This document shows positions 61,101 to 64,000 of a stretch of 64,000 nt of DNA, in pieces. Within the stretch, counting starts at the first letter, position 1. Every line of letters begins with the position of its first letter. The translations under genes were made by a program, and so were the position numbers. The stretch lies in NCBI RefSeq assembly GCF_910592395.1, contig NC_088310.1, positions 19,907,501 to 19,971,500 of the forward strand. Reading direction: 5' to 3'. The notes under the pieces are model-generated. The model saw nothing but the letters and a program-made list of their open reading frames with translations, did no database searches and was not told where the DNA came from. The DNA is from Lineus longissimus. Its lineage: Eukaryota > Nemertea > Pilidiophora > Heteronemertea > Lineidae.

Positions 61101-64000
61101 ACGACCAAACACTTCTGACTTAGGCAGGGGACTTGAGCTGATTACATAGCCAACACTGTTACTTGAGATATCAGTTTTTAGCTTGCAATTACATGCACAC
61201 TCCGACCCAAGGATAGTGTCTAAAAAGTAAAGTCATGGACCAAAGGCATCGAATTTGACTGAGTAAGTAGCTACTCATACTTCGTGACAATCTTGCCTTC
61301 CAAAAAGTGAAGAAGACTTACTTGAGGTCTATCGTGGCCAGAATATATCTTATACAATGCAGCACCGGGTACATAGGTCTCGTGGCAGACGCATGTAGCA
61401 GGCTAATCTTGGCAGTATCAAGCTGTTCCTGGTATATCGTAAGTAGTTCATTCAAACACAGCAGCCTTCGACTTTCTAAACTGTTCTCAATGCATTGCTT
61501 GTCCTTGGCGAGTAAGGAGAAGAACTGGTCCTGGTGTATGAGTAGCTGCAGCAGGTAGGCAGCAGTACCACAGTCCTGGGGTTTCGTGGTACAAATAAGC
61601 TCTGTGCAGACGTCATAATATTCTTTGATTGTATCTTTGTTCTGAAGAAAGGAAGATTATTTTTAGCTGCAACTTTCGAGAGGGCATCCACAAGAGAAAG
61701 GACACAGAAGCAGCTGGCTCAGAGTTTAAGATAAACTTGGCCGAGGACCTCCAATTTCTAAGTGGAAACTTAAAATACCTTTCCCTGTGACTGGACTCCA
61801 GAGATTTTGTGCAAAGTTTGGTTTGTCTCCCAGACAAGAAAGTCAAGTGCAAGCTGTGTGTGACTACATCGGATCTAAGAGCATCACAAACTTGAGCCTG
61901 AGAAGACTTACAGCAGCCTGTTCCTGTCGTTTTTTTACTTACATCAAATCCTATAGCTTCAGATGGCAGGTGTAGGAGAATATTCAAGGCATGTTTCTTG
62001 TTGTCTTCAAATGTAGCTGTTAGACATTCGATCAGACTTCTTGCTCTACATGGGTTGACATGGTCTGGCAAATGGAACAATTCTGAAAGAAGACCAAAGA
62101 CAAATTGAGACATTTTCAAATTCACAACTCAATAGAAAACTATTCACCTAAACCATACAATTTTTGGCCATGGAAACTTTTGTCCCTGGTTTCAAAGAGC
62201 AGGGTTCAAAAGAGCATTTAATGCCACCCCTCTCCCTCCCTCTTTTAAGTCTTTGGTGAACATGTTCAACTTGGATTGATTTCATGTGAAATAAGTGGGC
62301 AAGAAGTCTTAAGGAGGATCATCAGCTGGTAACTGGTTTGAAGATAACTGCTTTAAGTCAAGTTCCTTGTAGTCCTTGTGAGGATTTCCCATCAGCTTTT
62401 GTTTTCTTTTCCATGTCTTACCAGGTTGCGGTCCTTTCTCATCTTCAAGTATTGTGAGTAACGTCGAGAATATCGACAGTACTGTAGACATCCGAGGGAA
62501 GCACACTCCAGGGTATAACGAGTTGAACAGAAGATCGCATAGCCATTTGAGGAAATCCTTATTATACTGTATGGCTGTCTCCATCTTCTTCCTTCCAATA
62601 TCCGGCTTCCTTTTGGCACCATTAGACAAGTTCCTCAACAAAACAGCTCCACTTTCGCGAAGTCTGAAGAAAAACTGTAACCAGAGAAGAGAAAAGATAA
62701 AAATTCTGACAGTGAGCCAATACAGGTGCAAAATGGTCCCAGTGTGAATCTTGGTCCTCTTGTTTCCAGCCCTTTCCAGTAACATGAATTAGTATCTGTC
62801 AGAACTGACATCAAAAATGAAAAAAAACGGCTGTTTGAATTGTAAATAACTGCAATTAAATGAACGCATGAAGTTGTGTGATTGAAACGGTTTAATAAAA
62901 GCAGACCTACCCTTTTGAGTAAAGAAACTAGCTGCTGCCTGAATGCAGGATACTGGCTACTGAGATTCCAAGGCAAGAAAGACTTGACAAGCTCAAAATC
63001 CTGGCCACTGATTATTTCTGTGATTTTGGGATTCTCAACAATCAGACCAAGGGAATCTAGTCTTATCTGAAGAAAAATGAATCAGTAAAATATCTTTGAT
63101 TGCACTTCCACTAGGCGGAGTAAGCTTGCCAACTATAACTCCTAACGAGACCAGTTAGCCAAAACCGTTTTCAATTAGCATAACTCCAATAAATGGTCAA
63201 TGTTGAACAGTAGAGAATCAGCTCCAGGACCAAACTACATGTATGTGACTGAAATATTCCAATCATAATACCAGATTTCTAGTAGAACAAAAAACAAAAT
63301 TTATCCATCCAAAATAAACTAACCTGATCATCATTGTGAACTAAGGCTGTTCGCAGGACCTCCATAGGAACTGCTTCATTCCACATAGAATTCTCTTCCT
63401 TCACGTCATCCCTTTGGTGGATATGACCCAAGCTCCGAGCCTTCTTCAAACAGGACATCAGAGCACACAGCTTATTACTCGATAGGCCTGAAACAGAAAC
63501 ACGAGTGCAGTCAATTACAGCACTGCCAATCAAAATCTGATTGAAGAGTTTTCAAAAACAGTCAACCTTTGAAGAGTTTCATCATCAAGCTCTCTAGATC
63601 CTTTTTTGCGAGTCTGAAGAAAGTATGATTGTAGTTTACAACATAGCCTACACATGCGACATTCATGTTACCTCATTTTTTATGAGGGACTTACCAGACG
63701 GATCAGATGACATCTTCTTTGTGATGTATTTCATTTTCTATGAGGGACTTACCAGACGGATCAGATGACATCTTCTTTGTGACGTATTTCATTTTCTATG
63801 AGGGACTTACCAGACGGATCAGATGACATCTTCTTTGTGATGTATTTCATTTTCTAAGAGGGACTTACCAGACGAATCAGATGACATCTTCTTTGTGATG
63901 TATTTCATTTTCTAAGAGGGACTTACCAGACGGATCAGATGACATCTTCTTTGTGATGTATTTCAAACTAGCAGGGGTACCCTTCAGTAATTTAGGCAAC
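45529..64000 (-). CDS. THADA: THADA (Trm732 family) tRNA 2'-O-methylation cofactor, 5'-partial, 20 coding exons in window
   Basis: THADA/Trm732 is the large alpha-solenoid (HEAT/ARM-like) partner of the methyltransferase FTSJ1/Trm7 and directs 2'-O-methylation of tRNA nucleotide 32; animal THADA is also linked to SERCA and energy storage. Joining exons 63927-64000, 63324-63487, 62911-63066, 62422-62674, 61943-62082, 61322-61641, 60814-60950, 60294-60478, 59776-59885, 59279-59528, 58914-59036, 58431-58522, 58118-58204, 57435-57836, 56945-57169, 56402-56711, 55746-56100, 55337-55435, 54072-54226 and 45529-46167 gives 1424 residues in one frame, every intron GT-AG and every phase compatible. Human THADA is about 1950 residues, so roughly the first 500 lie beyond the window edge. 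Family blocks seen include RRSAG, HALNILRTLFRDTRL and RNSATLLFSALMTRIFG (DUF2428), SRHRGAFELAY and LVCCWRS-like segments. The frame is open throughout, so it reads as an intact gene. The promoter is not in the window. Confidence 0.97.
46168..54071 (-). other. THADA: THADA last intron (7.9 kb)
   Basis: By far the longest THADA intron in the window; the others are about 0.1-1.1 kb. It is AT-rich, contains the foldback element at 47383-47925, and no further conserved exon was found. Human THADA has some ten more residues between the flanking blocks, so a missed microexon is possible but the phase 0/0 join does not require one. Confidence 0.8.
47383..47925. mobile_element. Foldback transposon 2 in THADA last intron (6-bp TSD GGGATC)
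   Basis: The left end TATGGGCGGTTATTTCCGC and right end GCGGAAATAACCGCCCATA are exact complements flanked by GGGATC on both sides (47377-47382 and 47926-47931). The arms contain repeated AAATAGACGTTTGGTGGCGC and AAATAGACATACACTC units; a block of about 120 bp is tandemly repeated in the left arm, which is longer than the right. No coding capacity. Confidence 0.93.
54072..54226 (-). CDS. THADA: THADA exon 19 in window
   Basis: Acceptor CCCTTCAG|AATCAT, donor GAACAG|GTGAGA, phase 1 in and phase 0 out. Encodes 52 residues (SSYQSLQQTFALDIAIK..., ending TIAGEQ). No ATG-led ORF marks it; strong splice sites, phase continuity and its position before the LFDKGE block support it. Confidence 0.88.
55337..55435 (-). 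CDS. THADA: THADA exon 18 in window
   Basis: Acceptor GTTCACAG|CCTGGA, donor GCAAAG|GTATGG, phase 1 on both sides. Encodes WTVVIKLLQDDDVTVREMAA, equivalent to human WKCVLTLLQSEEQAVRDAAT. Confidence 0.93.
55746..56100 (-). CDS. THADA: THADA exon 17 in window
   Basis: Acceptor CTTTTTCAG|GTCCTT, donor GTCCTTG|GTGAGC, phase 0 in and phase 1 out. Encodes ASEVLQWLIELAISHPMDEV, ALTLSKAVVP and SRVACIRVIFSS, matching human FLIWTMDIASNERSEI, ALRLASKVIS and SRLAVVEVLTS. An ORF reading on past the donor to 55597 is intronic. Confidence 0.94.
56402..56711 (-). CDS. THADA: THADA exon 16 in window
   Basis: Acceptor CATTCCAG|TCGGAG, donor ACACTT|GTAAGT, phase 2 in and phase 0 out. Encodes SSYEVRLLGLQEM and MALKEERHPECLTL, matching human FPEVRSLTLEALL and MKENHPECFCKIL. 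It includes an acidic, glycine-rich insert (GTDDDGDFASC onward) absent from human THADA. Confidence 0.95.
56945..57169 (-). CDS. THADA: THADA exon 15 in window (two possible acceptors)
   Basis: Donor CTTAG|GTAAAT, phase 2 on both sides. The acceptor at 57170 (ATCTACTTCAG|CGCAAA) gives a gap-free match of IATSANQDYVTRA to human LAKRQNPCLVTRA. A second in-frame acceptor 51 nt upstream (exon start 57220, TTTACAG|GGTCTT) would add 17 residues. I prefer 57169 for the alignment and its better pyrimidine tract. Confidence 0.92.
57435..57836 (-). CDS. THADA: THADA exon 14 in window
   Basis: 402 nt, acceptor ATTTCCAG|TGGCAA, donor CACAAG|GTACGT, phase 2 on both sides. Encodes HPGLYPALMILGRLLPS, FVPYVVKCASSPVFKTR, ASRALQPLV and NLIHGILLQI, all matching the C-terminal half of THADA. 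A simple ORF runs upstream to 57967, but that part is intron. Confidence 0.97.
57887..57960 (-). repeat. Possible tRNA-derived SINE fragment
   Basis: The minus strand carries GGTTCAAGGCC, close to a pol III B box (GGTTCGANNCC), some 30 nt after a weak A-box-like GTGGCCAGGGC, then CTAGTCGATACC. It lies just 5' of THADA exon 57435-57836. No cloverleaf was drawn, and the call is tentative. Confidence 0.25.
58118..58204 (-). CDS. THADA: THADA exon 13 in window
   Basis: Acceptor ATTTGCAG|CCTTTC, donor ATTGG|GTAAGT, phase 2 on both sides. Encodes FFHRFPTVFPFLLEQLE (human FFSRFPELYPFLLKQLE). Confidence 0.95.
58431..58522 (-). CDS. THADA: THADA exon 12 in window, DUF2428 core
   Basis: Acceptor ATTTTCAG|ATCCGC, donor AAACTG|GTAAGT, phase 0 in and phase 2 out. 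Encodes RNSATLLFSALMTRIFG, the RNS-TLLFSAL signature of the family. Confidence 0.96.
58914..59036 (-). CDS. THADA: THADA exon 11 in window, DUF2428 core
   Basis: 41 codons, phase 0 on both sides, acceptor GTTTACAG|GTTCAC, donor TGGGCA|GTAAGT. Encodes VHALNILRTLFRDTRL, almost identical to human THADA over this stretch, and ADGLKAAVLGF. Confidence 0.97.
59279..59528 (-). CDS. THADA: THADA exon 10 in window, start of DUF2428 core
   Basis: Acceptor CATTTCAG|CTGTCC, donor CCTAAA|GTAAGG, phase 2 in and phase 0 out. Carries SSRLCATRRSAGVPFYVQAL; the RRSAG motif of the DUF2428 region is a hallmark of THADA/Trm732 and is reported from yeast work as needed for Cm32 modification. Confidence 0.97.
59776..59885 (-). 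CDS. THADA: THADA exon 9 in window
   Basis: Acceptor TTTGCAG|TTGTGT, donor TGTGGAG|GTGAGT, phase 0 in and phase 2 out. Encodes IGDYFIDLLLESRHRGAFEL, one of the most conserved THADA blocks (human IGDYFKQHLLQSRHRGAFEL). Confidence 0.96.
60294..60478 (-). CDS. THADA: THADA exon 8 in window
   Basis: Acceptor AACTTTCAG|AGAGTG, donor AAGTTG|GTGAGT, phase 1 in and phase 0 out. Encodes LIVCCWRSIKEISLLLGQL, equivalent to human LVCCWRSMKEVALLLGML. Confidence 0.95.
60814..60950 (-). CDS. THADA: THADA exon 7 in window
   Basis: Acceptor CTTTCCAG|ATCAGT, donor TTCCTTG|GTAAGT, phase 2 in and phase 1 out. Contains VVSPVISHSSPEGNVPIET, nearly the human VVSPVIQSSSPEGLIPMDT. Confidence 0.95.
61322..61641 (-). 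CDS. THADA: THADA exon 6 in window
   Basis: 320 nt, acceptor TTCTTCAG|AACAAA, donor CTCAA|GTAAGT, phase 0 in and phase 2 out. Encodes TTKPQDCGTAAYLLQLLI (human STKPYDCVTASYLLNFLI) and RPMYPVLHCI. This exon has little ATG-started open frame, so a simple ORF scan hides it; the homology and splice sites identify it. Confidence 0.94.
61943..62082 (-). CDS. THADA: THADA exon 5 in window
   Basis: Acceptor CTTTCAG|AATTGT, donor TTTGAT|GTAAGT, phase 1 in and phase 0 out. Encodes the solenoid helices ECLTATFEDNKKHALNILL, equivalent to human ECFTSTFEDVKILAFDLLM. Confidence 0.94.
62422..62674 (-). CDS. THADA: THADA exon 4 in window
   Basis: Acceptor GGTTACAG|TTTTTC, donor CAACCTG|GTAAGA, phase 0 in and phase 1 out. 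Encodes the conserved CDLLFNSLYPG segment (human CNSLFEALFPG) and the following MSTVLSIFSTLL helix. Confidence 0.94.
62911..63066 (-). CDS. THADA: THADA exon 3 in window
   Basis: Exactly 52 codons, phase 0 on both sides, acceptor CTTCAG|ATAAGA, donor AAAAGG|GTAGGT. Begins IRLDSLGL and ends FRQQLVSLLKR, directly comparable with human VRIDTLGLL and VRQQICSLLKK. Confidence 0.94.
63324..63487 (-). CDS. THADA: THADA exon 2 in window
   Basis: Acceptor TTTCAG|GCCTATC, donor GATCAG|GTTAGT. Enters in phase 1 and leaves in phase 0. Encodes the CLKKARSLGH segment (human CLRIARAHGH) and ends in LVHNDDQ, matching the family's helix before VRIDTLGLL. Confidence 0.93.
63681..63964 (-). repeat. 58-bp tandem array copying a THADA exon end and its splice donor
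   Basis: Copies begin at 63681, 63739, 63797, 63855 and 63913 (the last is the exon-containing copy, 52 nt). Period is exactly 58 bp and copies differ at only a few bases. Each unit carries the last 38 nt of the THADA exon ending at 63927, the donor CTG|GTAAGT and 20 nt of intron, so five donors stand in a row on the minus strand. Confidence 0.95.
63927..64000 (-). CDS. THADA: THADA exon (first in window, 5' end cut by window edge)
   Basis: Open only in one frame (starting with base 63999), reading LPKLLKGTPASLKY..., which aligns with the LPKLLSYSPESLQY block of human THADA. The donor is CTG|GTAAGT in phase 1. The last 38 nt of this exon plus 20 nt of intron form the unit of the 58-bp tandem array lying immediately downstream. 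Confidence 0.88.

Noticed and set aside
63567-63613. Possible 47-nt THADA exon (acceptor CTTTCTTCAG, donor AAAG|GTTGAC, would read LAKKDLESLMMKLFK)
   Set aside because: It needs phase 2 on entry, but the upstream exon ends in phase 1; joined that way it meets TAG within seven codons. Donor is weak. It could be a poison or decayed exon; RNA data would decide.
1-64000. CRISPR arrays, operons, bacterial promoters, rRNA or intact tRNA genes
   Set aside because: None seen; the sequence is eukaryotic with spliced genes, and the tandem arrays present are satellites without spacers.

Overview
The window is eukaryotic genomic DNA from an invertebrate bilaterian. It is AT-rich, genes are split by many GT-AG introns, coding density is low, and non-LTR retrotransposon remnants and inverted-repeat transposons are scattered through it. 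The species cannot be named from sequence alone. The protein content and gene order would fit a lophotrochozoan or another slowly evolving invertebrate, which is an inference.

Two genes can be supported, both on the minus strand. (1) 45529-64000 holds the 3' three quarters of THADA (Trm732 family), the non-catalytic partner of the FTSJ1/Trm7 tRNA 2'-O-methyltransferase. Twenty coding exons, all in consistent phase, encode the last 1424 residues and the stop codon. The N-terminal part lies beyond base 64000. (2) 35357-36896 is a complete two-exon ZFP36/TIS11 (tristetraprolin, ZFP36L1/L2) gene of 418 residues. It has a tandem CCCH zinc-finger RNA-binding domain, the conserved C-terminal CNOT1-binding motif, a compact NF-Y/GC/TATA promoter and an AU-rich 3' flank with two UUAUUUAUU nonamers.

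Layout: 1-33 kb has no gene I can recognise; it holds two LINE remnants (about 7.9-9.05 kb), a palindromic MITE (11.85-12.03 kb), poly-C tracts and a CpG-richer patch (31.6-33 kb). A G-tract tandem repeat lies at 33.04-33.24 kb. The ZFP36 3' UTR region, gene and promoter run from about 34.1 to 37.06 kb. Then come CpG-rich upstream DNA with E-box and E2F-like sites (37.7-38.6 kb) and a cluster of inverted-repeat elements and satellites (40.5-43.9 kb). THADA fills the rest, with a 7.9 kb last intron containing a second foldback element.

THADA acts in tRNA modification and, in animals, energy and calcium homeostasis; ZFP36 acts in decay of AU-rich mRNAs. They are not known to share a pathway, but they are also neighbours in the human genome (THADA-ZFP36L2, chromosome 2p21) in the same order and orientation. 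The most notable observations are this deep microsynteny, a 58-bp tandem array that multiplies a THADA splice donor, and two foldback transposons that share TAYGG termini and 6-bp target-site duplications.
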